Assembly: GCF_009659535.1 (NCBI RefSeq)
Contig: NZ_VJZZ01000001.1
Coordinates: 186,001 to 250,000, forward strand
DNA: 64,000 nt
Source: Aggregicoccus sp. 17bor-14
GTDB taxonomy: Bacteria; Myxococcota; Myxococcia; Myxococcales; Myxococcaceae
Reading direction: 5' to 3'
Position numbers and translations under genes: made by a program. Shown here piece after piece: positions 7,364 through 18,471 of the stretch. Below the pieces are notes generated by a model. That model saw only the letters and a program-made list of their open reading frames with translations. It searched no databases and had not been told where the DNA came from. Each line of letters begins with the position of its first letter. The first letter of the stretch is position 1.

Positions 7364-10108
7364 TCAGGCCTTCCCGTTCAGCTCCTTCTGCAGCCGCGCG
7401 AGCAGGTTCAGCGCCTCCAGCGGCGTGGTCTGATCCACCGCGACGCTCTTGAGGGCCTCCAGCGCCCGCTGCGCTGCGGGCGAGAGGGCCGGCGGGGCCT
7501 CGGCGACGAAGAGCCCCAGCTGCGCAGTCGGGGCCGCCGGGCGGGTGCGCCGGGTGAGGCGCGGGTGGCCTGCCTCGTCCAGCTCTCCCGACTCGAGGTT
7601 CTGCAGGATGTCCCGCGCACGCCCCACCACCTCGGGCGGAAGGCCCGCGAGCCGCGCCACCTCGATGCCATAGGAGCGGTTTGCGCCGCCGGGCACCAGC
7701 TTGCGCAGGAACAGCACCTTGCCGCCCTGCTCCTTCACCGCCACGCACAGGTTCTTCACCCGGGGCTTCTCGCGCGCGAGGTCCACCAGCTCGTGGTAGT
7801 GCGTGGCGAAGAGCGTGCGCGCGCCGAGCCGGTCGTGCAGGTGCTCGGCCACGGCCCAGGCGATGGACAGGCCGTCGAAGGTGGAGGTGCCGCGGCCGAT
7901 CTCGTCCAGGATGACGAGGCTCCTGCGGGTGGCGTGGTGCAGGATGTGGCTGGTCTCGGTCATCTCCACCATGAAGGTGGACTGGCCGCGCGCGAGGTTG
8001 TCTGCGGCCCCGACGCGGGTGAAGATCCGGTCGCACAGCCCGATGCGCGCCCGGCGCGCCGGCACGAAGCAGCCGGCCTGGGCCATCAGGGCGGTGAGCG
8101 CCACCTGCCGCATCACCGTGCTCTTGCCGGCCATGTTGGGGCCGGTGATGACCACGAGCTGCGCCTCGGTGCGGTCCAGGTGCAGATCGTTGGGCACGAA
8201 GGCCTCGCCCGGCCCGAGCATGCGCTCCACCACCGGGTGGCGCCCCCCGACGATCTCGATCACCTCCGAGTCGTCCACCTCCGGGCGGCTGTAGCCGTAC
8301 TCGGCGGCGCAGCGCGCGAAGGAGAGGAGCGCGTCACAGGTGGCCACGGCCTCCGCGGCCGAGCGCAGGCGCGGCGCGGCGGAGATGACCTGGGCCCGCA
8401 GCTCCTCGAAGAGCTGCAGCTCGAGCGCGCAGCGGCGCTCCTCCGCCGTGAGCACCTGCTCCTCGTACTCCTTGAGCTCGGGGGTGACGAAGCGCTCGGC
8501 GCCCACCGTGGTCTGCTTGCGGATGTAGTCCGCGGGCACCCGGTCCAGGTTGCTGCGGGTGACCTCGAGGTAGTAGCCGAAGACCTTGTTGTAGCGGACC
8601 TTGAGCGAGGAGATGCCGGTGCGCTCGCGCTCGCGCTGCTCGATCTGCAGCAGCAGGTCCTTGCCCGAGGTGGAGAGCGCCACCAGCCGGTCCAGCTCCG
8701 CGTGGAAGCCGGCGCGGATGAGCCCGCCCTCCTTCAGGGTGACGGGTGGCTCGTCGGCCACGGCGCGCGCGAGCAGCTCCCCCAGCTCGGGCAGCGCGCC
8801 GAGCGGGCCGCACAGCGAGCGCAGGAGCGGTGCCTGGCAGCGCGCGAGCGCCGCTGCGAGCCGCGGCAGCTGCGCGAGGCCGAGCCCCAGCGCGCGCAGG
8901 TCCCGCGCGTTGCCCGCGCCCAGCGAGAGCCGGCCGCACAGCCGCTCGAGGTCTCCCACCTCCTTCAGGAGGTTCGCGAGCTCCTCGCGCCACACGCTCT
9001 TGCCGGAGAGCTCCTCGACGGCGTCCAGGCGCGCGTGCACCTCGGGCAGGGCGCACAGGGGTGCGGAGAGCCAGCGCGCGACGCGGCGCGCGCCGAGGCT
9101 GGTGCAGGTGCGATCCAGCACGCCCAGCAGCGAGCCCTTGCGCGCGCCGTCGCGCAGCGTGCGCAGCACCTCGAGGTTCGCGCGCGAGGCCTCGTCCATG
9201 AGGAGGCAGTCCGCGCGCTCGAGGCGGCTGAGCCGGTCCACGTGGGAGGCGGCGGTGCGCTGGGTCTCCTTGAGGTAGCGCAGCGCGGCCCCCGCGGCGC
9301 CGCGCGCGAGCGCGCTGCCCTCCAGCCCGAAGGCCTCGAGCGAGGCGACGGCGAAGTGGGCGCGCAGGTAGGCGGCGGCGCGCGCGGGCTCGAAGGCGGC
9401 GGGCTCCTGCTCGGCCACGGCCGGAGCGCGCGGCAGCCGCCCGAGCACCTGGGCGAGCTCGGGCGCGGCGCGGCAGCCCTCGGGCACCAGCAGCTCGCGC
9501 GGTTCGTAGCGGGCGAGCACCTCCGCGAGCTCCAGGGCGCTGGCGGCCTCGGTGGTGAGGAACTCGCCGGTCGAGGCCTCGAGCAGGGCCGCGCCGAAGC
9601 CGCTCGCCGTCCAGTGCAGGGCGGCGAGGAAGTTGGGGGCGCCGGGCTCCAGCACCTCCTCGTCCAGCACCATGCCGGGGGTGATGACGCGCGTCACCTC
9701 GCGGCGCACGATGCCCGGCCCGCTGCCCGGCTCCTCCACCTGCTCGCAGATGGCCACGCGCAGGCCGTGCTCGATGAGCCGGGCGATGTAGCGGCGCGCC
9801 GAGTGGTAGGGCACCCCGCACATGGGCACCTTGTTGTCGCCCTTGGCGCGCGCGGTGAGGGTGATCTGCAGCAGCTCCGAGGCGCGCACGGCGTCCTCGA
9901 AGAACATCTCGTAGAAGTCCCCGAGCCGGAAGAAGAGCACCGCGTCCGGGTGCAGCGCCTTGAGCTCCAGGTACTGGCGCATCATCGGGGTGAGCGCCGC
10001 CACGTCGCGCGGCACTGCGAGGGCATTCGCGCCCTCCGCGCCCACCTCCAGCGCCTCGGGCCCGCCCGCTTCCGCTGCCTCTGCTGCCTTCGCCTGCGTC
10101 ACGCCCAT
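7364..10108 (-). CDS. mutS: DNA mismatch repair protein MutS
   Basis: A 914-residue MutS that recognises mismatches and small loops and recruits MutL in an ATP-dependent way. The mismatch-stacking motif GDFYEMF lies at residues 63-69 (Phe65, Glu67). The ATPase domain has Walker A GPNMAGKST at about 656-664, Walker B LVILDEIGRGTSTFDG near 730-745, and TLFATHYHELVDLA. About 40 residues precede the usual N-terminus (E. coli MutS is 853 residues). The gene is complete and in frame. It is divergent from nhaA, with a 135-base shared promoter region. Confidence 0.98.
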   Translation of the reverse strand: MGVTQAKAAEAAEAGGPEALEVGAEGANALAVPRDVAALTPMMRQYLELKALHPDAVLFFRLGDFYEMFFEDAVRASELLQITLTARAKGDNKVPMCGVPYHSARRYIARLIEHGLRVAICEQVEEPGSGPGIVRREVTRVITPGMVLDEEVLEPGAPNFLAALHWTASGFGAALLEASTGEFLTTEAASALELAEVLARYEPRELLVPEGCRAAPELAQVLGRLPRAPAVAEQEPAAFEPARAAAYLRAHFAVASLEAFGLEGSALARGAAGAALRYLKETQRTAASHVDRLSRLERADCLLMDEASRANLEVLRTLRDGARKGSLLGVLDRTCTSLGARRVARWLSAPLCALPEVHARLDAVEELSGKSVWREELANLLKEVGDLERLCGRLSLGAGNARDLRALGLGLAQLPRLAAALARCQAPLLRSLCGPLGALPELGELLARAVADEPPVTLKEGGLIRAGFHAELDRLVALSTSGKDLLLQIEQRERERTGISSLKVRYNKVFGYYLEVTRSNLDRVPADYIRKQTTVGAERFVTPELKEYEEQVLTAEERRCALELQLFEELRAQVISAAPRLRSAAEAVATCDALLSFARCAAEYGYSRPEVDDSEVIEIVGGRHPVVERMLGPGEAFVPNDLHLDRTEAQLVVITGPNMAGKSTVMRQVALTALMAQAGCFVPARRARIGLCDRIFTRVGAADNLARGQSTFMVEMTETSHILHHATRRSLVILDEIGRGTSTFDGLSIAWAVAEHLHDRLGARTLFATHYHELVDLAREKPRVKNLCVAVKEQGGKVLFLRKLVPGGANRSYGIEVARLAGLPPEVVGRARDILQNLESGELDEAGHPRLTRRTRPAAPTAQLGLFVAEAPPALSPAAQRALEALKSVAVDQTTPLEALNLLARLQKELNGKA

Positions 10109-10243
10109 CCCCGCCCTTCTCGCACGCGCGCCGCGCCCGGATCAACGCGCCCGCCGTGCCCCCGGGCGAAATTACCGTCCCCCTCCGACACGCCCCGTCC
10201 GGTTTCGCTTGGCACACCGCCACCCCGCGTGCACTTTCGGGGG
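10109..10243. promoter_or_regulatory. Divergent promoter region mutS / nhaA
   Basis: The 135 bases between two divergently transcribed genes must hold both start regions. AAGGGCGGGG precedes the mutS ATG. The nhaA ATG follows almost directly on a G-run. No convincing -35/-10 pair or palindrome stands out. Confidence 0.4.
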
Positions 10244-11578
10244 ATGGCGCTCCCCACCCGCACGCCCACGCCGCTGCCTCCCCTGTTCCGGGCGGTGATC
10301 GTGCCGCTCAAGGCCTTCTTCCAGCTCGAGGCGGCGAGCGGCATCCTGCTCGCCGCCTGTGCGCTGGTGGCGATGCTCTGGGCGAACTCGCCCTGGGCCG
10401 GGAGCTACGGGCTGCTCTTCGACGCGCCGCTCTCGCTGGGGGTGTACGGCCACGCGGTGGGCTTCACCTTCCGCGAGCTCGTCAACGACGGGCTGATGAC
10501 GCTGTTCTTCTTCCTGGTGGGGCTGGAGATCAAGCGCGAGCTCGTGGTGGGCGAGCTGCGCACGCTGAGCCGGGCGCTGCTGCCGCTCATCGCCGCGCTG
10601 GGCGGGATGCTCTTTCCCGCCGCCATCTACCTGCTCTTCAACGCGGGCACGCCGGCGGCGCGCGGCTGGGCCATCCCCATGGCCACGGACATCGCGTTCA
10701 GCATCGGGTGCCTCGCGCTGCTCAAGGGGCGCGTGGGCCACCCGCTGGTGGTGTTCCTCACGGCGCTCGCCATCTTCGACGACATCGGCGGCATCCTGGT
10801 GATCGCGCTCTTCTACGGCACCGGGCTGCACGCGGCCTGGCTCCTGGGCGCGCTGGGTGTGGTGGCGCTGCTCTTCGCGGCCAACCGCCTCTACGTGCGC
10901 AACGGCATGGTCTACGCGCTGCTGGGCGCGGCGCTCTGGTACTGCATGCACCACGGCGGCGTTCACGCCACCATCGCGGGCGTGGTGCTGGGGATGATGG
11001 TGCCCACGCTGCCCACGCGCACCGGGCGCGACGTGCTCGGCGACCTGCGCCGCTACCTCGACCAGTGCCTCCACGAGTCGCAGGACGAGGACGTGCGCAA
11101 CGAGCAGATCCTCTACATCGAGGAGCGGCTCGAGGACGTGGAGCCGCCGCTCAACCGCTTCCTGCACCTGTGGCACGGCTACGTAGCCTTCGGCATCGTC
11201 CCCCTCTTCGCGCTCGCCAACTCGGGCATCTCGCTCGCGGGCATGGGGCTCGCGGAGCTGTTCTCTCCGCTCACGCTCGGGGTCATCGCCGGGCTCTTCG
11301 TGGGCAAGCAGCTGGGCATCGCGCTCTTCACCTGGGGCGCGGTGAAGCTGCGCATCTCCCCTGCCCCCAGCGGCTCGCGCCAGGTGCAGATCCACGGGGT
11401 CGCAATCGTGGCGGGCATCGGCTTCACGGTGGCGCTGTTCGTCGCCGGGCTCGCCTTCGGGGGCGAGCCCGCGCTGCTGCGGGAGGCGAAGCTGGGCATC
11501 CTGCTCGGCTCCCTGCTCTCGGCGCTGGTGGGCTACGCGGTGCTGCGCCTGGTCGGCCCGGGACGCGCCCACTCCTGA
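10244..11578 (+). CDS. nhaA: Na+/H+ antiporter NhaA
   Basis: A 444-residue inner-membrane exchanger that expels sodium in exchange for two protons. The paired transport aspartates are in FDDIGGILVIALFY (Asp179-Asp180, matching Asp163-Asp164 of E. coli). Other family segments are FFFLVGLEIKRELVVGEL, WAIPMATDIAFSIG and VAIVAGIGFTVALFVAGLAF. A charged loop ESQDEDVRNEQILYIEERLEDVEPPLNRF before the last helices is typical of the longer NhaA branch. ATG at 10244 is preferred; a GTG at 10229 is in frame. The frame is open far upstream because it shadows mutS. Confidence 0.95.
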   Translation: MALPTRTPTPLPPLFRAVIVPLKAFFQLEAASGILLAACALVAMLWANSPWAGSYGLLFDAPLSLGVYGHAVGFTFRELVNDGLMTLFFFLVGLEIKRELVVGELRTLSRALLPLIAALGGMLFPAAIYLLFNAGTPAARGWAIPMATDIAFSIGCLALLKGRVGHPLVVFLTALAIFDDIGGILVIALFYGTGLHAAWLLGALGVVALLFAANRLYVRNGMVYALLGAALWYCMHHGGVHATIAGVVLGMMVPTLPTRTGRDVLGDLRRYLDQCLHESQDEDVRNEQILYIEERLEDVEPPLNRFLHLWHGYVAFGIVPLFALANSGISLAGMGLAELFSPLTLGVIAGLFVGKQLGIALFTWGAVKLRISPAPSGSRQVQIHGVAIVAGIGFTVALFVAGLAFGGEPALLREAKLGILLGSLLSALVGYAVLRLVGPGRAHS

Positions 11579-11636
11579 GGCCCGCGCGCCTGCAGGCCCT
11601 TTGCCCCTGCCCCCCTCCCGTGGGAGGGTGGGCGGC

Positions 11637-13319
11637 GTGAACCTCCAGGAACTCAACCGGGTGCGGCAGATCGGCGTGATTGCCGCGCGCCATGGCTTCG
11701 GGGAGCTGACCGAGCGCGCCGGGGTGTGGCGGATGTTGGGCAAGCGCGAGCGCGTGGAGGTGAGCGCGGACGCCCAGCGCGCCTCCACTGCGCGCCGCTT
11801 CCGGATGTTGCTCAACGACCTCGGCCCCACCTTCGTGAAGCTGGGGCAGATCCTCTCCACCCGCGCGGACCTGCTGCCCGCGGAGTTCGTGGAGGAGCTC
11901 GCGCACCTGCAGGATGCCGTGGAGCCCTTCCCGCTCGCGCAGGTGCACGAGCAGATCCGCAGCTCGCTGGGCGGAGAGGTGCAGGAGTTCTTCGCCGAGA
12001 TCGACCCGACCCCCCTGGCCGCGGCCTCCATCGCCCAGGTGCACCGCGCCGTCACGCGCGAGGGCGTGGAGGTGGCGGTGAAGGTGCAGCGCCCGGGCAT
12101 CGGGGAGCAGATCCGCAGCGACCTCGGGGTGCTGCGCACGCTGGCGCGCCTGCTCGAGGCGACGGTGGAGGAGACGGGCATCTACAGCCCCTCGGGCATC
12201 GTGGAGGAGTTCGACCGGGCCATCCACGAGGAGCTGGACTTCCTCAACGAGGCGGCCAACACCCGCGCCTTCTACGAGAACCACCGCGAGCGCCCCTACC
12301 TGCGCGTGCCGCAGGTGCACGCGGAGCTCAGCAGCCGCACGGTGCTCACGCTGGAGTTCCTGCGCGGCACCAAGTTCAGCCAGGCGCAGCTCGCCCCCGA
12401 GCAGCGCGAGCAGCTGGCCAAGAACATCGTGGACGCGAGCTTCCGCCAGCTCTTCGAGGACGGGCTGTTCCACGGAGACCCCCACCCGGGAAACATCCTG
12501 GTGATGGAGGGCGGCGTGCTCGCCCTGCTCGACTACGGCGTGGTGGGGCGGCTGTCCAAGCCCATGCAGGACACCCTGGTGATGCTGTGCATGGCGGTGG
12601 CGCTCAAGGACAGCGACTCCGTGGCGCGCATCCTCTACCGGGTGGGCGTGCCGGACGGGCGCGCGAACCTGGTGGGCTTCCGCAACGACATCGACGGGCT
12701 GCTCAACTCGCATCTGCCCCGCACGCTCGCCGAGGTGGACGCGCAGACGCTGATGCGCGACCTGCTGGATCTCGCGGTGAAGTACCGCATCCGCATCCCC
12801 AAGGAGTACGCGCTGCTCAGCCGCGCCTCGGTGGCCACCGAGGGCATGCTGCGCACGCTCTACCCGGAGCTGGACATCCAGGCGGTGGCGCTGCCGTACG
12901 CGAAGGAGCTGCTCGCGGGCCGCTACGACATGGGGCAGCTGCAGGGCGGGCTGATGAAGACGCTCTTGCGCTTCCAGTCGCTCGCGAGCGACCTGCCCAC
13001 GCAGCTGTCCCAGATCCTGCTGGACATGGAGTCCGGCAAGTTCAGCGTCACGGTGCGCGCGGACCAGTTCGACAAGCTCAACGCGAACCTGCGCGCCGCC
13101 GCGGTCATCGCCTTCCTGGGGCTGTGCGCGTGCGGCTTCATCGTGGGCGCGTTCATCTCCTTCGCCCAGAAGCCCTGGCTCTACGGCGGGGTGCCGGTGC
13201 TGGGCGTGGTGGCGATCGCGCTCGCGGCGATGCTCTTCGGCGCCGCCTTCACCTGGTACCTGTTCGGCGCGCGCTTCGGCAAGGTGCGGGTGAGCCGCTT
13301 CCTCAAACCCCGGCGCTGA
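11637..13319 (+). CDS. UbiB/ABC1/ADCK family atypical kinase
   Basis: A 560-residue ABC1-family protein-kinase-like ATPase, a group linked to ubiquinone biosynthesis and to lipid handling. Diagnostic motifs are FVKLGQILSTR (KxGQ, Lys68), the alanine-rich nucleotide loop AAASIAQVHRA, VAVKVQRPG, the ExD motif EELDFLNEA, and the catalytic FHGDPHPGNILV with LLDYGVVG. Two membrane helices close the protein (AAAVIAFLGLCACGFIVGAF and VPVLGVVAIALAAMLFGAAF), as in UbiB. GTG at 11637 is chosen because GGGAGGG lies at 11622-11628; the frame itself opens at 11601. No ubi genes are adjacent, so the substrate pathway is not shown by context. Confidence 0.93.
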   Translation: MNLQELNRVRQIGVIAARHGFGELTERAGVWRMLGKRERVEVSADAQRASTARRFRMLLNDLGPTFVKLGQILSTRADLLPAEFVEELAHLQDAVEPFPLAQVHEQIRSSLGGEVQEFFAEIDPTPLAAASIAQVHRAVTREGVEVAVKVQRPGIGEQIRSDLGVLRTLARLLEATVEETGIYSPSGIVEEFDRAIHEELDFLNEAANTRAFYENHRERPYLRVPQVHAELSSRTVLTLEFLRGTKFSQAQLAPEQREQLAKNIVDASFRQLFEDGLFHGDPHPGNILVMEGGVLALLDYGVVGRLSKPMQDTLVMLCMAVALKDSDSVARILYRVGVPDGRANLVGFRNDIDGLLNSHLPRTLAEVDAQTLMRDLLDLAVKYRIRIPKEYALLSRASVATEGMLRTLYPELDIQAVALPYAKELLAGRYDMGQLQGGLMKTLLRFQSLASDLPTQLSQILLDMESGKFSVTVRADQFDKLNANLRAAAVIAFLGLCACGFIVGAFISFAQKPWLYGGVPVLGVVAIALAAMLFGAAFTWYLFGARFGKVRVSRFLKPRR

Positions 13320-13322
13320 AAG

Positions 13323-13361
13323 GGGCTCGCCGCACGCGCCCTCAGGCGGCGCGGCGAGCCC
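13323..13361. terminator. Perfect 11-bp GC hairpin between convergent genes
   Basis: GGGCTCGCCGC (13323-13333) is the exact reverse complement of GCGGCGAGCCC (13351-13361). The hairpin begins 3 bases after the ABC1 kinase stop and ends 10 bases before the protease stop on the other strand. It could act as a bidirectional terminator. No T-run follows on either strand. Confidence 0.6.
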
Positions 13362-13371
13362 GGAGCCCCCG

Positions 13372-15201
<1,830 letters not shown>

Positions 15202-15381
15202 TCGTCGGATCTCCGTTGTGGCTCCGCCCGTAGCTCCGTCCTTCCGGGACCACCCGCCGGGCGCGCGCAGTGCGGGCATTCAAGCACGGCGCGCCCCCCC
15301 GAGCCCACCCCTTCCGCGCGGTGCTGTCTCCTCGGGGACCAGGCGGCCGCGGGGTGTCCGAAATGCCCTAGCACCCGCGCC

Positions 15382-18300
15382 CTAGCCCTCTGCAGGGTGC
15401 GCGGCCTCCGTACCGCCCTTGCGCGCGGCGCGGGTGGCGAGCCGGGTCTTCGCCCGATCCGCCACGACGTAGAAGGCAGGCACCACCAGCAGGCTGAGCA
15501 CGGTGGAGACCGAGAGCCCGCCGAGCACCGCGACCGCCATGGGCGCGCGCGTCTCGCTGCCGGCGCCCAGGCCCAGCGCCGCGGGCACGGCGGCCATCAT
15601 GGTGGCGACCGACGTCATCATGATGGGGCGCAGGCGCGTGGGGCCGGCGCGCAGCATCGCGCCGTGCGCATCGAGCCCCTCCTCGCGCGCCTGGGTGGCG
15701 TAGTCCACGAGGATGATCGAGTTCTTCTTCACGATGCCCATCAAGAGCAGCAGGCCGATCATGCTGAAGATGTTGAGCGAGGTGCCGGTGGCCCACAGCG
15801 CGAAGCCCGCACCGGCCACCGAGAGCGGCAGGATGGTGAGCACCGTGACGGGGTGGAGGAACGAGTTGAACTGCGAGGCGAGCACCATGTAGGCGACGAG
15901 GATGCCGAGGCCCAGCGCGAAGAGCAGGCTGCTCATGGACTCGCGGAAGGCCACGCTCGCGCCGCCCAGCACCAGGCGGGTGCCCTCGGGGAGATCCTTG
16001 CCCAGCGCCTCCACGGAGGCCAGGGCCTCGGCCTGGTTCGCTCCCGGCGCCACGTTGGCGAAGATGCTGATCGCGCGCTCGCGGTCCATGCGCGTGATCG
16101 CCTGCAGCGCGGGGCGCTCCTCCTGCGTCACCAGGGCGCTGAGCGGCACCAGGCTGCCGTCGCGCGCGCGGACCTTGAGCGCGGCCAGGTCCTCGGGCCG
16201 CGAGCGCTGGCCGGCGAGCAGGCGCATGCGCACGTCGATGCGGCGCCCGCCGGTGCTGTACTTGCCCACCCGGATGCCGCCGACGAGGGCGTTGATGGTG
16301 GTGGCCACCGTCTCCACGGAGATGCCCAGGTCGGCGGCGCGCGCGCGGTCCGGGGTGATGCGCAGCTCGGGCATGCCGATCTGGTAGTCGGAGTCCACGT
16401 CCACCACCTTGCCGCTCTGCTGCAGCTTGCTCTTGAGCTCGGTGCTGGCCTCCACCAGCCCCGGCCAGTCCGCGCCGCGCACGCTGAACTCCACCGGGTA
16501 GCCGCGCTGCGCGGTGAAGCCGCTCTGCGAGGGGTCCTGCACCGAGGCGCGCAGGCCCGGGTAGCTGTTGAGCTCCTTGCGCAGGAGCTGCTGGAACTCC
16601 GCCTGGCTCATGCGCTGCTCGGGCGGCACCAGCGTCATCATGATGAAGCCGCCGTTCACGCCGCCGCCTCCGCCGCCGCCCGTGACGGCGAAGGTGCGCG
16701 CCACCTCGGGGCGGCTCGCGATGAAGGCGTCCGCGCGGCGCATCAGCGCGTCCGTCTCCTCGAGGCTCGAGCCCACGGCGGTCTGCAGGCGCACGGTGAG
16801 CCGGCTCTGGTCCTGGCTGGGCACGAACTCGCTGGGCAGCGCCTTGAACGCGAGCCCCGCGGCGAGCGTGAGCACGAGGCCCGCCGCGAGCACGCGCCAG
16901 GGGCGCGCGAGGCCCCAGGCGAGAGCGCGCGCGTAGGTGCGCTCCAGGCGCTCGAAGCCGCGGTCCACCGCGAGCCCCACCCGGCCGCGGTGCTCGCGCG
17001 AGGTCTTCACCAGCTGGGCGCAGCGCGCCGGCGCCAGCGTGATGGCCTCCAGGTAGCTCAGGAGCACCGCCACGCACAGCGTGACGCCGAACTGGAGGAA
17101 GAACTTGCCGATGACCCCCTTCATGAAGACGACGGGCAGGAAGATGGCGCACACGGCGAGCGTGGCGGCGAGCGCCGCGAAGGTGATCTCGCCCGTACCC
17201 TCGCGCGCCGCGCGCACGCGGTCCTTCCCCATCTCCGAGTGCCGGTAGATGTTCTCCAGCACCATGATGGCGTCGTCCACGACGATGCCCACGGCGAGCG
17301 CGAGCCCCAAGAGCGTGAACGTGTTGAGGGTGAAGCCGAGGAAGTAGATGACCGCCACCGTGCCCAGGAGCGACATGGGGATGGCGAGCACCACGTTGAG
17401 CGTGCTGGAGAAGGAACCCAGGAACAGCCAGCACACGAGCGCCGTGAGGAGACAGGCGAGCAGCAGCTCGAACTCGATCTCGTGCACGCTCTCCTTGATG
17501 AACTGGGTGGAGTCGAAGTTGATGCCGATCTCCATCCCCTCGGGCGCCGTCTTCTGCAGCTCGGCAATCTGCGCCTTGATGCCCTCGGCCACGGCCACCG
17601 CGTTCGCCCCGCGCTGCTTCTTCACGCCCAGGCCCTGCGCCGGCTGCCCGTTGGCGCGCGAGATGCGGCGCTGGTCCTCGAAGCCGTCCTCCACCAGGGC
17701 CACGTCCGAGAGGTACACGGGCTGCCCGTCCACGTTGCGGATGACGATGTTGCGCAGGGTGCCGAGGTCCAGCGCCTCGCCCATCACGCGCACGTTGACC
17801 TCGCGCCCTTCCGTCTCGATGCGGCCCGCCGGGAGCTCCACGTGCTCGCGCTGCAGCGCCTGCGTCACGTCCGTGACGGTGAGCGCCTTGGCGTCCAGCT
17901 TCTGCGCGTCCACCCAGATGCGCACGTTGCGCTCGAGCGAGCCGCCCAGCTGGATCTCCCCCACCCCGGGCACCGTCTGCAGCTTCTCCTTCACCCGGTA
18001 GCGGGTGAAGTCCGCGATCACCTGCTGGCTGAAGGGGCCGTTGACGCCCAGCCACATGATGGGCTGGTCCTCGGGATTGCTCTTGGAGATGACGGGCGGG
18101 TCCGCGTCCTGCGGGAGCCGGCGCTGCACCTGGCTCACCTTGGCCTGCACGTCCTGCAGCGCGAGGTCCACGTTGCGCGAGAGATCCAGCTCCACCGTGA
18201 TGGAGCCGGAGCCCTGGCGCGCGGAGGACGTGATGCTCTTCACGCCCTCCACCTGCACCACGGCCTCCTCGATCTGCTCGACGAGATCGTTCTCCACCGC

Positions 18301-18471
18301 CTCCGGCGAGGCGCCCTCCCAGCTGACGCTGATGTTGATGGTGGGGAAGTCGATGTCCGGGAACTGGCTGATGCCGATGCGCTGGGCGGCCACCAGTCCG
18401 AAGACGATGGTCGCGCCCATCAGCATCCAGGCGAAGACCGGGCGCTTGATGCAGGTCTCGGTGATGTTCAT
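15382..18471 (-). CDS. RND efflux transporter, inner-membrane pump (AcrB/MexB family)
   Basis: A 1029-residue, 12-helix RND transporter of the hydrophobe/amphiphile efflux family, exporting substrates with proton energy. It begins MNITETCIKRPVFAWMLMGA, typical of the family. The proton-relay aspartates are in GIVVDDAIMVLENIYRH and the conserved lysine in LLLMGIVKKNSIILVDYA. Two large periplasmic loops are present; the second carries an unusual run of seven glycines near residue 597, encoded by a CCG-rich tract at 16661-16682. The ATG overlaps the upstream membrane-fusion gene by four bases. It completes a TolC-MFP-RND operon. Substrates cannot be read from sequence. Confidence 0.96.
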   Translation of the reverse strand: MNITETCIKRPVFAWMLMGATIVFGLVAAQRIGISQFPDIDFPTINISVSWEGASPEAVENDLVEQIEEAVVQVEGVKSITSSARQGSGSITVELDLSRNVDLALQDVQAKVSQVQRRLPQDADPPVISKSNPEDQPIMWLGVNGPFSQQVIADFTRYRVKEKLQTVPGVGEIQLGGSLERNVRIWVDAQKLDAKALTVTDVTQALQREHVELPAGRIETEGREVNVRVMGEALDLGTLRNIVIRNVDGQPVYLSDVALVEDGFEDQRRISRANGQPAQGLGVKKQRGANAVAVAEGIKAQIAELQKTAPEGMEIGINFDSTQFIKESVHEIEFELLLACLLTALVCWLFLGSFSSTLNVVLAIPMSLLGTVAVIYFLGFTLNTFTLLGLALAVGIVVDDAIMVLENIYRHSEMGKDRVRAAREGTGEITFAALAATLAVCAIFLPVVFMKGVIGKFFLQFGVTLCVAVLLSYLEAITLAPARCAQLVKTSREHRGRVGLAVDRGFERLERTYARALAWGLARPWRVLAAGLVLTLAAGLAFKALPSEFVPSQDQSRLTVRLQTAVGSSLEETDALMRRADAFIASRPEVARTFAVTGGGGGGGVNGGFIMMTLVPPEQRMSQAEFQQLLRKELNSYPGLRASVQDPSQSGFTAQRGYPVEFSVRGADWPGLVEASTELKSKLQQSGKVVDVDSDYQIGMPELRITPDRARAADLGISVETVATTINALVGGIRVGKYSTGGRRIDVRMRLLAGQRSRPEDLAALKVRARDGSLVPLSALVTQEERPALQAITRMDRERAISIFANVAPGANQAEALASVEALGKDLPEGTRLVLGGASVAFRESMSSLLFALGLGILVAYMVLASQFNSFLHPVTVLTILPLSVAGAGFALWATGTSLNIFSMIGLLLLMGIVKKNSIILVDYATQAREEGLDAHGAMLRAGPTRLRPIMMTSVATMMAAVPAALGLGAGSETRAPMAVAVLGGLSVSTVLSLLVVPAFYVVADRAKTRLATRAARKGGTEAAHPAEG

